A DNA stretch of 64,000 nucleotides from Rhodopseudomonas palustris (GCF_034479375.1 NZ_CP140155.1:1674001-1738000); one strand, 5' to 3'; positions 1-9,913 are shown, counted from the stretch's first letter. Numbers and translations: made by a program. The notes: generated by a model from the sequence alone, not told the origin.

Positions 1-341
1 CGCCGCAGCAGGCGTCGGGCGCGATCAGGATCCTGGCGGTGACGACGCCGGAGCGTTCGCCATTCCTGCCGGAAGTCCCGACCTTGAAGGAGAGCGGCAT
101 CGAGGTTCAGTCCGATGCCTGGAACGCGCTGATCGCGCCGGGCGGAACGCCGCCAGCGCTGGTCGCTGCGATCAACCAAGCGGTTCGCCAGTCGCTGTCC
201 GAACCGGCAGTGATCGCGAAACTGAAGACCCAGATGATCGTGCCGGCCGCCTCGTCGCCCGAAGAGTTGAGCCAGATGCTCTCCGACGAGAAGCTGCTGT
301 GGGCCGAGGTGATCCGTGCAGCCGGCATCCGGATCGAGTGA
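1..341 (+). CDS. Bug-family (TctC-like) solute-binding protein, 3' end only
   Basis: This is the C-terminal part of a periplasmic tripartite-tricarboxylate-type binding protein; the reading frame is open from base 3 and the start lies outside the window. The visible segment has the usual lobe-2 pattern: RILAVTTPERSPFLPEVPTL followed by an acidic-Gly hinge (KESG), then a helix with AINQAVRQSL and the terminal helix ending in IRIE. Such proteins capture carboxylates or other organic anions for TctAB-type or orphan uptake systems. The ligand cannot be predicted from this fragment, and no permease genes follow it. Family assignment is good; the substrate is unknown. Confidence 0.85.
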   Translation, partial: PQQASGAIRILAVTTPERSPFLPEVPTLKESGIEVQSDAWNALIAPGGTPPALVAAINQAVRQSLSEPAVIAKLKTQMIVPAASSPEELSQMLSDEKLLWAEVIRAAGIRIE

Positions 342-516
342 ACCTCCGGATCGACGGTGAGCTGAGAGTGGTTCGAAACTAACGGCATCCCTTCCCTCCT
401 CCCCGGCTCCGCGATGGAGCAGTCGAAAGAAAGGCCGCGGCCGAAGGCGGCAGTCAGCACGGCCAGGATGCGACCGCCGGACGATGCCGGCCCGCACCGC
501 CGTCGCGACGGCGAGA

Positions 517-795
517 TCAGTGCGAGGTGATCCAGGCGCGGGCTTCGCGCTGCGCCGCGGCGATCTCGTCTTTCGACATCTGCTCGGCAACTTCGCGACG
601 CAATTCGATCGCGTCCGCGCGGCCCCGCAGTGCGGCGAGGTTGAACCATTTGTGCGCCGCGATCAGATCGACCGGCGCGCCGCGGCCCGACGCGAACAAC
701 AGGCCGAGATCGAACAGCACGTCCGGGCTTTCGCCGGCTTCGATCGGCAGCGCAGTCTCGGTATTGAAATGTCCCTGCAGCATCTGACTCTCCAT
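517..795 (-). CDS. Small Sel1-repeat protein
   Basis: A 92-residue protein without a signal peptide. The middle part has a Sel1-like tetratricopeptide helix pair: DVLFDLGLLFASGRG, then AAHKWFNLAALRG, with the conserved A-x-KWF-x-LAA core of the repeat. The C-terminal helix has many charged residues. Single-repeat Sel1 proteins are usually taken as interaction modules, and no catalytic residues are seen. It stands alone: the gene to the left ends at 341 on the other strand, and more than 700 bases without a convincing gene lie to the right. Role unknown. Confidence 0.75.
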   Translation of the reverse strand: MESQMLQGHFNTETALPIEAGESPDVLFDLGLLFASGRGAPVDLIAAHKWFNLAALRGRADAIELRREVAEQMSKDEIAAAQREARAWITSH

Positions 796-1499
796 CCTGG
801 CCGGCTGAACCGAGCGCGGCTCCTGTCCTCTGATCTGTCGTCCCCACCGCCGTGTCCCGGCGCGTTATGGGGTGATCATGTCGGTCAAATTTGAAGAGCA
901 GTTTAAGCGTCGCGATGAACGGATTCTGAACGCGAAGGCGCCGTCGCGCCGCGCGCATTGCAGAAACCGCTGCGACACAGCGATTTCTTCGAATCGCTTA
1001 CGGTCGATTCACCTTCCGATTTGGCGAACCGATAACCATCGCGGCAACCGTCGAGAGTGCGGCAGGCATCTCCCGGCGAAAAACCGGAGCGGCGGGTCAG
1101 CGATGGGAGGACGAAACGGATGGGAGGAAAAAGGGGCGGCAGCAACGCCGCGCCACGCCACGCCCGAAGGCGGAACTGATCACGAGCCGGACATCGAAAC
1201 TCGGAGACGGAAACAACGAGGGCGTCGGCGAACACGTCAGGACCAAATCTCACACGCGATGACCGCCGTGAAACCGCGGACCCAGCATCCGCACCGTTCG
1301 AAGAAAAACCGTTTCTTCTGCCGGACTCTTTGAACGCGGGCGAACCCTGTCCAGAAAACCAGCCGTTTGACCTGATGTCTCGCCGACACCCTCTTTCGTC
1401 GACCCGAACCTTCGCCGGGGGCCGCTCCGAAGAGCGAACCGCGCCGATGGCCCTTGTGACGCTGCCGGCATCGACCTGCCGGCTCTCGCCGAAACGAGC
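796..1499. other. Intergenic region without a convincing gene
   Basis: About 700 bases. Frames exist on both strands but have Arg/Pro/His-rich compositions typical of spurious high-GC frames. A perfect 7-bp inverted repeat with a 5-nt loop (GAAGAAA / TTTCTTC) lies at 1300-1318. A GCCGGC pair separated by 8 nt lies just after the histone-like gene (about 1470-1490) and could fold at its transcript end. No tRNA or other structured RNA was recognised. Confidence 0.5.
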
Positions 1500-1628
1500 T
1501 TACTTCTTGGCGGCCTTCTTGGTGACCTTCTTGGTCTTCTTCGCAGTCTTCTTGACGGCGCTCTTGGCCTTCTTGGCCTTGGCGACCTTCGCCGTCTTCT
1601 TTACTGCCTTCTTCGCTTTCTTGGCCAT
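1500..1628 (-). CDS. Histone H1-like Lys/Ala-rich peptide (42 aa)
   Basis: A 42-residue protein starting MAKKAKKAVKKTAK and ending in KKAAKK, almost entirely Lys, Ala, Thr and Val. The start at 1628 has a strong ribosome-binding site (GGAGG, 5 nt upstream of ATG). The composition matches the small histone-H1-like or AlgP-like tails that bind DNA or RNA by charge. No globular domain is present. Related Lys/Ala repeats occur at the C-termini of TopA and RNase R elsewhere in this window. Nucleoid association is inferred from composition only. The long 5' region (1629-2149) leaves room for its own promoter. Confidence 0.75.
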   Translation of the reverse strand: MAKKAKKAVKKTAKVAKAKKAKSAVKKTAKKTKKVTKKAAKK

Positions 1629-2149
1629 GTTGCCCTCCGATAAAGTGAGATGGCTCGATTGCTGCTGCGTGCACTCGGGAATCGAGATGCACTACTTCCC
1701 GAATACACCAACACATCGAAAAAAACAGTGTCCCGCTTAAGGAAGTGTTGATGGCTGTTTGGCCGCGTGGCAACGGCGTCTTTGAAATCGGTGCGTCGCT
1801 CGATTCATCGCGCGATCGAGTTTAGGCGCAAAAAACCTGCGTCCGCGTTTGTCAAGATCACAGGAAACGCCCGGATTGCAGGGATTTCTCGAATTGATTA
1901 GTCGCGCTAAGTACACGCTTTGCGCACGCGCGCGCCGCGCCGAGTCGGAGCGAAGGGACTGCGCGCGGACTCTGAGTCGCAATTTTTGGCAATGAAAATA
2001 TTTTCATGCACACCCCCGCATTGGCGCACAACGAGTGCGCCGGAGCGCGGGTTTCGCGCGAATCGAGACGAATGATTCGAGAGCGATCGTTCGCGCCGCG
2101 CGCCGCCTTCACCCGCCGCTGCGGCGGCGAAGACGACGCCCGCAGCGCG
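1629..2149. other. Intergenic region upstream of the histone-like gene
   Basis: About 520 bases between the histone-like gene and the end of gatB, both on the minus strand. The part at 1690-1740 and around 1900-2000 is clearly richer in A and T than its surroundings, which fits a promoter region for the histone-like gene. I could not assign -35/-10 boxes, a gatB terminator or any RNA gene. Confidence 0.4.
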
Positions 2150-3634
2150 TCAGAGACCGAGCTTGCGCTTCAGGAGATCGTTGACGGCCTGCGGGTTCGC
2201 CTTGCCGCCGGACGATTTCATCACCTGTCCGACGAACCAGCCGAGCATCGCCGGCTTGGCGATCGCCTGCGCGACCTTGTCGGGATTGTTCGCGACGATG
2301 TCGTCGACCACCTTCTCGATCGCCGACAGATCGGTGACCTGCTTCATGCCGCGCGCTTCGACCAGTTCGCGCGGATCGCCGCCTTCGGTCCAGACGATCT
2401 CGAACAGTTCCTTCGCGATCTTGCCGGAGATGACGCCCTCGCCGATCAGGTCGACGATCGCGGCGAGCTGCGCGGCCGAGACCGGCGAGGCGTCGATGCT
2501 CTGGCCGTCCTTGTTGAGGCGTCCGAACAGTTCGTTGATCACCCAGTTGGCCGCGAGCTTGCCGTCGCGCGCAGCGTCCGGCAGCTTCGCCAGCACCGCC
2601 TCGTAGAAATCGGCGCTCTCGCGCTCGCTCACCAGCACGCCGGCATCGTCCGACGAAAGTCCGAAAGCACCGATGAAACGGGCCTTCTTCTCGTCCGGCA
2701 GTTCCGGCAGCCCGGTCTTGAGCTCGTCGACATAGGCTTGGGAGAATTCCAGCGGCAGCAGGTCTGGATCGGGGAAGTAGCGATAGTCGTGCGCCTCCTC
2801 CTTGGAACGCATCGACCGCGTCTCGCCCTTGCCCGCATCGAACAGCCGGGTCTCCTGCACGATCGCGCCGCCGTCTTCGAGGATGCCGATCTGGCGGCGC
2901 GCTTCGTATTCGATCGCCTGGCCGATGAAGCGGATCGAGTTGACGTTCTTGATCTCGCACCGCGTGCCGTACGGCTCACCCGGCTTGCGCACCGAGACGT
3001 TGACGTCGGCGCGAAGGCTGCCCTTCTCCATGTCGCCGTCGCAGGTTCCGAGATAGCGCAGGATGGTGCGCAGCTTCGAGACGTAGGCCTTGGCCTGTTC
3101 GGACGACCGCAGATCCGGCTTGGAGACGATCTCCATCAGCGCCACGCCGGAGCGATTGAGATCGACGAAGGTCGAGGTCGGGTCCTGATCGTGCAGCAAC
3201 TTGCCGGCGTCCTGCTCGAGATGCAGCCGCTCGATGCCGACCGAGACGCTGTCGCCGTCCGGCAGGTCGACCACGACGACGCCTTCGCCGACGATCGGCG
3301 ATTTGTACTGGCTGATCTGGTAGCCCTGCGGCAGATCCGGATAGAAATAGTTCTTGCGGTCGAACACCGAGCGCAGATTGATCTGGGCGTTCAGTCCCAA
3401 TCCTGAACGGATCGCCTGCTTCACGCACTCCTCGTTGATCACCGGCAGCATGCCGGGCATCGCGGCGTCGACCAGCGAGACGTGGCTGTTGGGATCGCCG
3501 CCGAATTCGGTCGCCGCGCCGGAGAACAGCTTGGCGTTGGACGAGACCTGGGCGTGGATCTCCAGCCCGATCACCATTTCCCAATCGCCGGTGGCGCCCT
3601 TGATGAGCTGGGACGGTTTGACGGGTGCGTTCAT
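2150..3634 (-). CDS. gatB: Aspartyl/glutamyl-tRNA(Asn/Gln) amidotransferase subunit B
   Basis: The 494-residue B subunit of GatCAB, which in the cytoplasm converts Glu-tRNA(Gln), and where needed Asp-tRNA(Asn), to the amidated form. The N-terminal catalytic cradle shows the family signature [10 protein letters not shown] and later [13 protein letters not shown]. The C-terminal half carries the helical and YqeY-like tail that binds the tRNA elbow, ending in LLKRKLGL. The start at 3634 was chosen because AAGGA precedes it by a good distance; an upstream in-frame ATG at 3697 has no such site and would add 21 unusual residues. It is separated from gatA by a kinase and a toxin module, so it probably has its own promoter or depends on read-through. 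Confidence 0.97.
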   Translation of the reverse strand: MNAPVKPSQLIKGATGDWEMVIGLEIHAQVSSNAKLFSGAATEFGGDPNSHVSLVDAAMPGMLPVINEECVKQAIRSGLGLNAQINLRSVFDRKNYFYPDLPQGYQISQYKSPIVGEGVVVVDLPDGDSVSVGIERLHLEQDAGKLLHDQDPTSTFVDLNRSGVALMEIVSKPDLRSSEQAKAYVSKLRTILRYLGTCDGDMEKGSLRADVNVSVRKPGEPYGTRCEIKNVNSIRFIGQAIEYEARRQIGILEDGGAIVQETRLFDAGKGETRSMRSKEEAHDYRYFPDPDLLPLEFSQAYVDELKTGLPELPDEKKARFIGAFGLSSDDAGVLVSERESADFYEAVLAKLPDAARDGKLAANWVINELFGRLNKDGQSIDASPVSAAQLAAIVDLIGEGVISGKIAKELFEIVWTEGGDPRELVEARGMKQVTDLSAIEKVVDDIVANNPDKVAQAIAKPAMLGWFVGQVMKSSGGKANPQAVNDLLKRKLGL

Positions 3635-3659
3635 GGTGTGTCCTTCGAGCGGCGCGTGG

Positions 3660-4073
3660 TCAGCAAGCAAGCGCCTGAATATGCCCTTCCCGCGCATATG
3701 CCAACAACGACCGATCGCGCGTGATCAGCCGATAGCCGCATTCGCGGGCGGTCGCGGCGATGATCCGGTCCGCCGGGTCACGGTGCGGGAAGCCCGGCAG
3801 GAACGACGAGGCGACCAGCACGTCGGGCGTCAGCGCCGCCAGAGACAGACTGGACCGCTCCATCACCTGATCGAACCAGCGCAGCGGCGACATCAGCAGA
3901 TTGAGCCGGCCGCGCGAGACGAGCAATCCGATCTCCCAAGCCGAAATCGGCGACACCATGATCGCTTGTCCGGACTCGTGGGCCTGTTGCACGGCGGCTC
4001 GCGCCTCACCCGACTCCTCGTCGCTCGTGGCAAAGAAAATCAACGCGCAGGTATCAAGCAAGAGCGGCCGCAC
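3660..4073 (-). CDS. PIN-domain toxin (VapC-like ribonuclease)
   Basis: A 137-residue PIN-domain protein. The acidic residues expected to bind Mg2+/Mn2+ are visible: Asp7 in LLLDTCAL, Glu in SAWEIG, Asp in [12 protein letters not shown] and Asp in LITRDRSLL. VapC toxins cleave tRNA or rRNA in the cytoplasm and are held inactive by a partner antitoxin. I chose a GTG start at 4073, one base after the stop of the upstream gene, because the tight coupling and the family's usual N-terminus fit it; a longer frame from 4106 would overlap the partner. It ends 25 bases before the gatB start codon. Confidence 0.88.
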   Translation of the reverse strand: MRPLLLDTCALIFFATSDEESGEARAAVQQAHESGQAIMVSPISAWEIGLLVSRGRLNLLMSPLRWFDQVMERSSLSLAALTPDVLVASSFLPGFPHRDPADRIIAATARECGYRLITRDRSLLAYAREGHIQALAC

Positions 4074-4074
4074 G

Positions 4075-4488
4075 TTATCGCAACCTCTCCGGCAGGTCCC
4101 TTCCATAGGCGATTTCGCCCCACTCAGGATCCGCAGGGGCAGCTAGATCGACACCTTCCGGAACGTGAACCGTGCCTTTCATGCATCCAAACAGCGGATG
4201 GCGCCCCGGCTTCGCACCGGCCGCAACGCGTCGCGATTCAGCCGGCTGCTCGCGGCGAAACACCAGTCTGCCGCTCTCCATATCGACCTGCTCGCTGCGA
4301 AATCCAGCCTCGAGCCAAGCCTTCGTCATCACATTATTGGTCGGCGAATTGCTCCACCATGCGCGGTGGCGTTGCGCGACCGGCGGAAGCTTGCTGCCGA
4401 TCACGCGCTCGATTTGCGTGAAGCTCATCCGCACTTCCGCGTCGGACTGTTTCTTCAGGAATTCGGTCAACGGCTCATACTTGCCCAT
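4075..4488 (-). CDS. Probable antitoxin with DUF7662-like N-terminal domain
   Basis: A 137-residue protein directly upstream of the PIN toxin with a one-base gap, so the pair should be translated together. The N-terminal half (KYEPLTEFL ... SFTQIERVIGSKLPP ... HRAWWSN ... TKAWLEAGF) resembles a domain I know as DUF7662, which is thought to bind DNA. The C-terminal half (LFGCMKGTVHVPEGVDLAAP) looks like the toxin-wrapping tails of other small antitoxins. The start at 4488 follows GGGAGGGG; a GTG at 4500 is less likely. Antitoxin function is inferred from position and the C-terminal motif, not from a characterised homologue. Confidence 0.7.
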   Translation of the reverse strand: MGKYEPLTEFLKKQSDAEVRMSFTQIERVIGSKLPPVAQRHRAWWSNSPTNNVMTKAWLEAGFRSEQVDMESGRLVFRREQPAESRRVAAGAKPGRHPLFGCMKGTVHVPEGVDLAAPADPEWGEIAYGRDLPERLR

Positions 4489-4503
4489 AACCCCTCCCAC
4501 AAC

Positions 4504-4530
4504 AACAATAGTTACACAGTAACTATTGTT
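4504..4530. promoter_or_regulatory. Perfect palindrome upstream of the PIN-toxin module (candidate operator)
   Basis: Two perfect 12-bp arms, AACAATAGTTAC and its reverse complement, separated by 3 bp, lie 16-42 bases upstream of the antitoxin start. On the minus strand a -35-like TTGACG lies at 4538-4543, so the palindrome would cover the -10 region. Antitoxins commonly repress their own promoters through such sites. It could instead be a terminator for the kinase gene ending at 4585, but the arms are AT-rich and there is no clear GC stem with a U-tract. Confidence 0.6.
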
Positions 4531-4584
4531 TGAAAAACGTCAATCGGTGCGCCCATGCACCTCGGCCGTGACCAATGCGGGCAG

Positions 4585-5685
4585 TCAATTCGCTGCGGGA
4601 GCCGGCGGCGCTTCGAAACCGAGGGCGAACAGCGTGCCCTGCCCGCGAATGCTCTCTGCCCGGAACGTGACGTTGCGGGCGTTTTCCTTGAGTGTCTGCA
4701 GGATCAGCGCGCCGAGCTTGCGCGGCGACGGCCATTCCTGGCCTTCCGGCAGGCCGGCGCCGTCGTCCGACACGATCACCGAGACACGGCCGTTGTCGAC
4801 GCTGCAGATCACCTTGATGCGGCCGCCAGCCCGCCCGACGAAGGCGTATTTCAGCGCGTTGGTCAGCATCTCGTTGACCAGCAGCCCGGCCGGCATCGCG
4901 ATGTTGACCGACAGCGGGCAATAGGTGGCGCTGAGCTCGTAGGAAATCGCCTCGCTGCCATGGGCCTGCATCACCGCCTCGGTGACGTCCGAGAGGTACT
5001 GGCCGAGATCGATATCGCTGCCGGCGGCATTGTCCGCGGACAGAATCCGGTACAGCGCGGTCAGCGCATCGATCCGGCTCGCCAGCCGCGCCAATGCGAC
5101 GTTCTCGCCTTCAGCCGCCGATCGCGCTTCGAGCCGAACCAATGCCGTGACCAATTGCAGATTGTTCTTCACCCGATGCTGCAGCTCGCGCATCAGCGTA
5201 TCGCGTTCGCGGATCTGCGACTCGAAAAGCTCGATCTGCGCCCGCTCGCGGCCGCCGACGTCGACCAGCGCCGCGATCCGGAAATTCTCGACGCCGTCGT
5301 CGCTTTCGATCACCGAGGCGTAGGCCTGCACGATCAGCACCCGCTCGGACGGCGCGGCGGGGCGGAATACGCCGATGAAATCCTCGCCGTCGCGGATCGC
5401 CGCGCCGAGCAATTGCGCCGCATCGTCTTCATTGACCAGCGCGTCGAGGCAGCTCCAGCCCTGCCCCTCGACATCTGCCGGGGTCAGCGACATCAGATCT
5501 TCGAAGGCGTGGTTGATATAGACGATCCGCTGGTCTTCGCCGTTGCCCCGCGACACCGCGACGGCAACCGGAACATTGTCGAGCAGATGCTTGTAGCGGT
5601 CGTTTTCGATCGCGACCGCGATCTCGGACGATCCCAAAATCCCGTCGACGCTCTGCGCGGACGGCACCCCATCATCGGCGCTCAT
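4585..5685 (-). CDS. PAS-domain sensor histidine kinase, HisKA_2 family
   Basis: A soluble 366-residue kinase with no membrane segment. An N-terminal PAS domain covers roughly residues 25-145 (YKHLLDNVPVAVAVSRGNG ... IVYINHAFEDLM). A HisKA_2 dimerisation domain follows with the phospho-acceptor His170 in RELQHRVKNNLQ. The HATPase part has an N box (NEMLTNALKYAF) and a G box (DDGAGLP). Such kinases in alphaproteobacteria often feed general-stress or light/redox pathways, but no response regulator is adjacent, so the output is unknown. AGGA lies 7 nt upstream of the ATG. It sits 80 bases after gatA on the same strand. Confidence 0.92.
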   Translation of the reverse strand: MSADDGVPSAQSVDGILGSSEIAVAIENDRYKHLLDNVPVAVAVSRGNGEDQRIVYINHAFEDLMSLTPADVEGQGWSCLDALVNEDDAAQLLGAAIRDGEDFIGVFRPAAPSERVLIVQAYASVIESDDGVENFRIAALVDVGGRERAQIELFESQIRERDTLMRELQHRVKNNLQLVTALVRLEARSAAEGENVALARLASRIDALTALYRILSADNAAGSDIDLGQYLSDVTEAVMQAHGSEAISYELSATYCPLSVNIAMPAGLLVNEMLTNALKYAFVGRAGGRIKVICSVDNGRVSVIVSDDGAGLPEGQEWPSPRKLGALILQTLKENARNVTFRAESIRGQGTLFALGFEAPPAPAAN

Positions 5686-5765
5686 TCAACAATCCTGCCC
5701 ACTCGTTCGAGCATGGCCAAACAAAACGGGAAACGCAACGCAAAACCGGGTGCGTTGCGGGCGGA

Positions 5766-7244
5766 CTACGCCCACCATCTGTCGGGCGTGAAACGCCCCG
5801 CCGCCTGCTCGATCACCTCGCCGAGCGAGAACAGAGTTTCCTCGTCGAACGGCCGCCCGATCAGTTGCAGCCCGAGCGGCAGCCCCTGCCCATCGGCGCC
5901 GGCGGGAACCGCGATGCCGGGAAGGCCCGCCATGTTCACCGTCACCGTGAAGATGTCGTTCAGATACATTTCGACCGGATCGGCGCCGCCCTTCTCGCCG
6001 ATGCCGAACGCCGCCGACGGCGTCGCCGGCGTCAGGATCGCGGAAACGCCCTGGTCGAAGCATTGCTCGAAATCCCGCTTGATCAGGGTGCGGACCTTCT
6101 GGGCGCGCAGATAATAGGCGTCGTAATAGCCGGCCGACAGCACATAGGTTCCGATCATGATGCGGCGCTTGACCTCGGCGCCGAAGCCGGCGGCACGAGT
6201 GTTCTCGTACATCTCGACGATGTTGCGGCCGTTGACGCGGGCGCCGTAGCGGACGCCGTCATAGCGCGCGAGGTTCGACGAGGCTTCCGCAGGTGCCACA
6301 ATGTAATAGGCCGGCAACGCGTATTTGGTGTGCGGCAGCGACACCTCGACCAGTTCGGCGCCGGCGGCCTTGAGCCACTCGGCGCCCTGCATCCACAATT
6401 TCTCGATCTCGGCCGGCATGCCGTCGAGCCGGTACTCCTTCGGAATGCCGATTTTCATGCCCTTCACCGAGCCGCCGATCGCGGCCTCGTAGTTCGGCAC
6501 CGGGCGCTCGACCGAGGTGGTGTCCTTCGGGTCAAAGCCGGCCATCGAGCGCAGCAGGATCGCGCTGTCGCGCACGGTGCGGGCGATCGGCCCGGCCTGG
6601 TCGAGCGACGACGCGAACGCGACGATGCCCCAGCGCGAGCAGCGGCCATAGGTCGGCTTGATGCCGACCGTGCCGGTGAAGGCGGCCGGCTGCCGGATCG
6701 AGCCGCCGGTGTCGGTGGCGGTGGCACCGAGACAGAGGCCCGCGGCGACCGCCGCGGCCGAGCCGCCCGATGAGCCGCCGGGGACCAGCTGGGCATCCGA
6801 GCCCGCGCGGCGCCACGGATTGACCACTGGCCCGAAGCACGAGGTCTCGTTCGACGAGCCCATCGCGAACTCGTCGTTGTTGAGCTTGCCGAGCAGCACC
6901 GCGCCGTCGCGCCAGAGCTGCGTGGTGACGGTGGACTCGTAGGGCGGCCGGAAGTCGCCGAGAATTTTCGAACAGGCCGTGGTCCGCGTGTCCTTGGTCG
7001 CGAACAGGTCCTTGATGCCGAGCGGGATGCCGGCGAGCGGCCCGCTCTCGCCCTTGGCAATCTGCGCATCCGCCGCCTGCGCCATCTGCCGCGCCTGCTC
7101 CGGCGTCTCCAGCACATAGGCATTGAGTTCACGCGCGGCCTCGATCGCCGCAAGATGCGCCTCGGTCAGCTCGACCGCGGTGAAGGACTTTTGCGCCAGG
7201 CCGTCACGGGCCTCGGCGAGCGTCAGCGATGTCAGGTCGGTCAT
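5766..7244 (-). CDS. gatA: Aspartyl/glutamyl-tRNA(Asn/Gln) amidotransferase subunit A
   Basis: The 492-residue glutaminase subunit of GatCAB, which releases ammonia from glutamine for the GatB active site. The amidase-signature Ser-cis-Ser-Lys triad is intact: Lys in [10 protein letters not shown], the Gly/Ser loop [15 protein letters not shown], and the nucleophile region [11 protein letters not shown] followed by GIKPTYG. Length and ends are normal for the family. The ATG at 7244 gives the N-terminus MTDLTSLTL. In this chromosome a BrnT/BrnA module on the opposite strand separates it from gatC, so gatA must have a promoter in the short divergent space 7245-7408 or depend on long read-through. 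Confidence 0.97.
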   Translation of the reverse strand: MTDLTSLTLAEARDGLAQKSFTAVELTEAHLAAIEAARELNAYVLETPEQARQMAQAADAQIAKGESGPLAGIPLGIKDLFATKDTRTTACSKILGDFRPPYESTVTTQLWRDGAVLLGKLNNDEFAMGSSNETSCFGPVVNPWRRAGSDAQLVPGGSSGGSAAAVAAGLCLGATATDTGGSIRQPAAFTGTVGIKPTYGRCSRWGIVAFASSLDQAGPIARTVRDSAILLRSMAGFDPKDTTSVERPVPNYEAAIGGSVKGMKIGIPKEYRLDGMPAEIEKLWMQGAEWLKAAGAELVEVSLPHTKYALPAYYIVAPAEASSNLARYDGVRYGARVNGRNIVEMYENTRAAGFGAEVKRRIMIGTYVLSAGYYDAYYLRAQKVRTLIKRDFEQCFDQGVSAILTPATPSAAFGIGEKGGADPVEMYLNDIFTVTVNMAGLPGIAVPAGADGQGLPLGLQLIGRPFDEETLFSLGEVIEQAAGRFTPDRWWA

Positions 7245-7375
7245 GGGTCAAAGCACGCGTGTCTGGCAGATCCGGGATCGCGCGCGAAGCGCCGCGACTT
7301 GCGGCTGGCTAGCACAGCGCCCCCCGGAATTGAAGCGATTGCGCCGATCTGCGCGCCACGGCTACAGTCGGCCCA

Positions 7376-7408
7376 TTGACGGCAAGATTATTGTAGTTAC
7401 ATAATTCA
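7376..7408 (+). promoter_or_regulatory. Candidate promoter and operator of the brnTA module
   Basis: A -35-like TTGACG at 7376-7381 is followed after 18 bp by CATAAT at 7400-7405. The start codon of brnT follows only 3 bases later, leaving no room for a ribosome-binding site. An imperfect palindrome, ATTAT ... ATAAT with an inner TGTA-GT-TACA, occupies 7387-7405 and overlaps the -10. This fits an autoregulated promoter producing a leaderless or near-leaderless transcript. The assignment is by eye. Confidence 0.5.
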
Positions 7409-7696
7409 ATGGCGATCACGTTCGATCCGGCAAAACGCGATTGGACCCGGCGGCATCGCGGTCTCGATTTCGCCATGGATGCTGCAACGGCTTTTGCCGG
7501 ACGCATCGTGACGAAGCTCGACGATCGGTTCGACTACGGAGAGAGCCGTTACATCACGGCCGGATATGTCGGTTCACGCATGGTCGTCATTGTCTGGACG
7601 CCTCGTAACGGCGACCGTCACGTTATTTCGATGAGGTACTGTCATGCCAAGGAAGAAGTCCGCTGGGCCGCGCTCTTTCGGCGAGCCTTTGACTGA
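7409..7696 (+). CDS. brnT: BrnT-family toxin
   Basis: A 95-residue ribonuclease toxin of the BrnT family (RelE-like fold). The N-terminus ITFDPAKRDWTRRHRG matches the family's opening D-P-x-K then R-x-HG block; later FDYGESRYITAGYVGSRMV and the terminal R-x-ISMRYCHAKE block are also typical. BrnT degrades RNA in the cytoplasm and is neutralised by BrnA. The stop overlaps brnA by 53 bases, the usual coupled arrangement with the toxin first. No Shine-Dalgarno sequence precedes the ATG. The pair lies between gatC and gatA on the opposite strand. Confidence 0.92.
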   Translation: MAITFDPAKRDWTRRHRGLDFAMDAATAFAGRIVTKLDDRFDYGESRYITAGYVGSRMVVIVWTPRNGDRHVISMRYCHAKEEVRWAALFRRAFD

Positions 7697-7928
7697 CGAT
7701 CCCGACGACGCCCCCGAATTGCTCGACGAATTTTTCCGGACCGGTGAAATCCGCGACGGCGACAAGATCATCCGCCGCGGCCGTCCGCCGCTGGGAGCGC
7801 AGCCGAAAAGCTCGGTGACGCTGCGGCTGGATGCCGACGTGCTGGACGCCTATCGCGCGCTCGGCGCCGGCTGGCAGTCGCAGATCAACGCCGACCTGCG
7901 CCGCGTCCGCAAGCTGAAGAAGGCGTAG
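7644..7928 (+). CDS. brnA: BrnA-family antitoxin
   Basis: A 94-residue antitoxin partner of BrnT. The N-terminal half is acidic and probably flexible (LTDDPDDAPELLDEFF), suited to binding the basic toxin. The C-terminal half is a ribbon-helix-helix DNA-binding domain: a beta strand with SSVTLRLDADVLDAYRALG, then WQSQINADLRRV. BrnA proteins bind their own promoter alone or with BrnT. The start overlaps the end of brnT by 53 bases in another frame; the GGAAG-type site is inside brnT. It ends 8 bases from the convergent gene downstream of gatC. Confidence 0.92.
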   Translation: MPRKKSAGPRSFGEPLTDDPDDAPELLDEFFRTGEIRDGDKIIRRGRPPLGAQPKSSVTLRLDADVLDAYRALGAGWQSQINADLRRVRKLKKA

Positions 7929-7935
7929 CGAGCCT

Positions 7936-8142
7936 CTATTTATTGACCGGGCTGCAGAAGAACGGCGACAGCGTCTTGTCGTTCTCGGGCGCGTCGCGCC
8001 TGGCCTTGTCGGCGGCCTGCAGGCCGTCCAGCACCGCGTCCATCGCCTTGTCGGGATCGGCGACCTTGCCCTGGCGCTCCATGGCGTCGAGATAGTCCAT
8101 ATAGGCTTGATAGGCCTTCTCGTCGTCGCACAGCAGGCACAT
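7936..8142 (-). CDS. Conserved small CxxC protein following gatC
   Basis: A 68-residue soluble protein, MCLLCDDEKAYQAYMDYLDA and onward, with Cys2 and Cys5 in a CxxC at the very start and a third Cys63 near the C-terminus (FFCSPVNK). The rest is one amphipathic, acidic helical stretch. The ATG at 8142 was chosen because GGAG from the end of gatC lies 7 nt upstream; a GTG 6 bases earlier is too close to that site. It starts 10 bases after the gatC stop, so the two are co-transcribed. I recall similar small proteins beside gatC in Bradyrhizobium relatives but know no function. Metal binding by the cysteines is possible. Confidence 0.75.
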   Translation of the reverse strand: MCLLCDDEKAYQAYMDYLDAMERQGKVADPDKAMDAVLDGLQAADKARRDAPENDKTLSPFFCSPVNK

Positions 8143-8152
8143 CGGCACGCTC

Positions 8153-9600
<1,448 letters not shown>

Positions 9601-9913
9601 GGTCAACGCTCGCGATGAGGGGAACGGCGGCGGGCGTCTTTGCTCGCCGCTGCCGCTTTAGCACGCAGTTCGGCCCCCCGGCTATCCGGGACCAAGCGAC
9701 CTCGTTCGCGATTGCAGCGACGCACTTTTGCACCACAGCAAGAGCGGTCCTGATTTCTGCGGCGATTTGTAGCGCCGCGCCGTGTCGTCGCGCCGAATGA
9801 TGCCGATGGCGCGGGTTCGTGTTCCGGCCGAAGATCGCGCGCGGCACGCGACCGGCAACGGCATCGCGGTCCGACGACAATCGTCAAGAAACAAAAATCG
9901 GGAGAAAACTGCC
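9601..9913. other. Divergent promoter region
   Basis: About 310 bases between the nitronate monooxygenase (minus) and the secreted cyclase (plus). It must hold promoters for both genes, but I could not identify a convincing pair of -35/-10 boxes, an operator palindrome or an RNA gene. Frames in it continue upstream of the cyclase without a signal-peptide-like start and are taken as spurious. Confidence 0.4.

Noticed and set aside
872..1333. Possible gene starting MSVKFEEQFKRRDERIL
   Set aside because: The first 20 residues look protein-like, but the rest is Arg/His/Gly-rich and resembles no protein; no ribosome-binding site of quality. A decayed gene cannot be excluded.
2006..3406. Long plus-strand frame opposite gatB
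   Set aside because: Asp/Arg/Leu-rich composition without domain features; it is the antisense image of gatB caused by GC-rich third positions.
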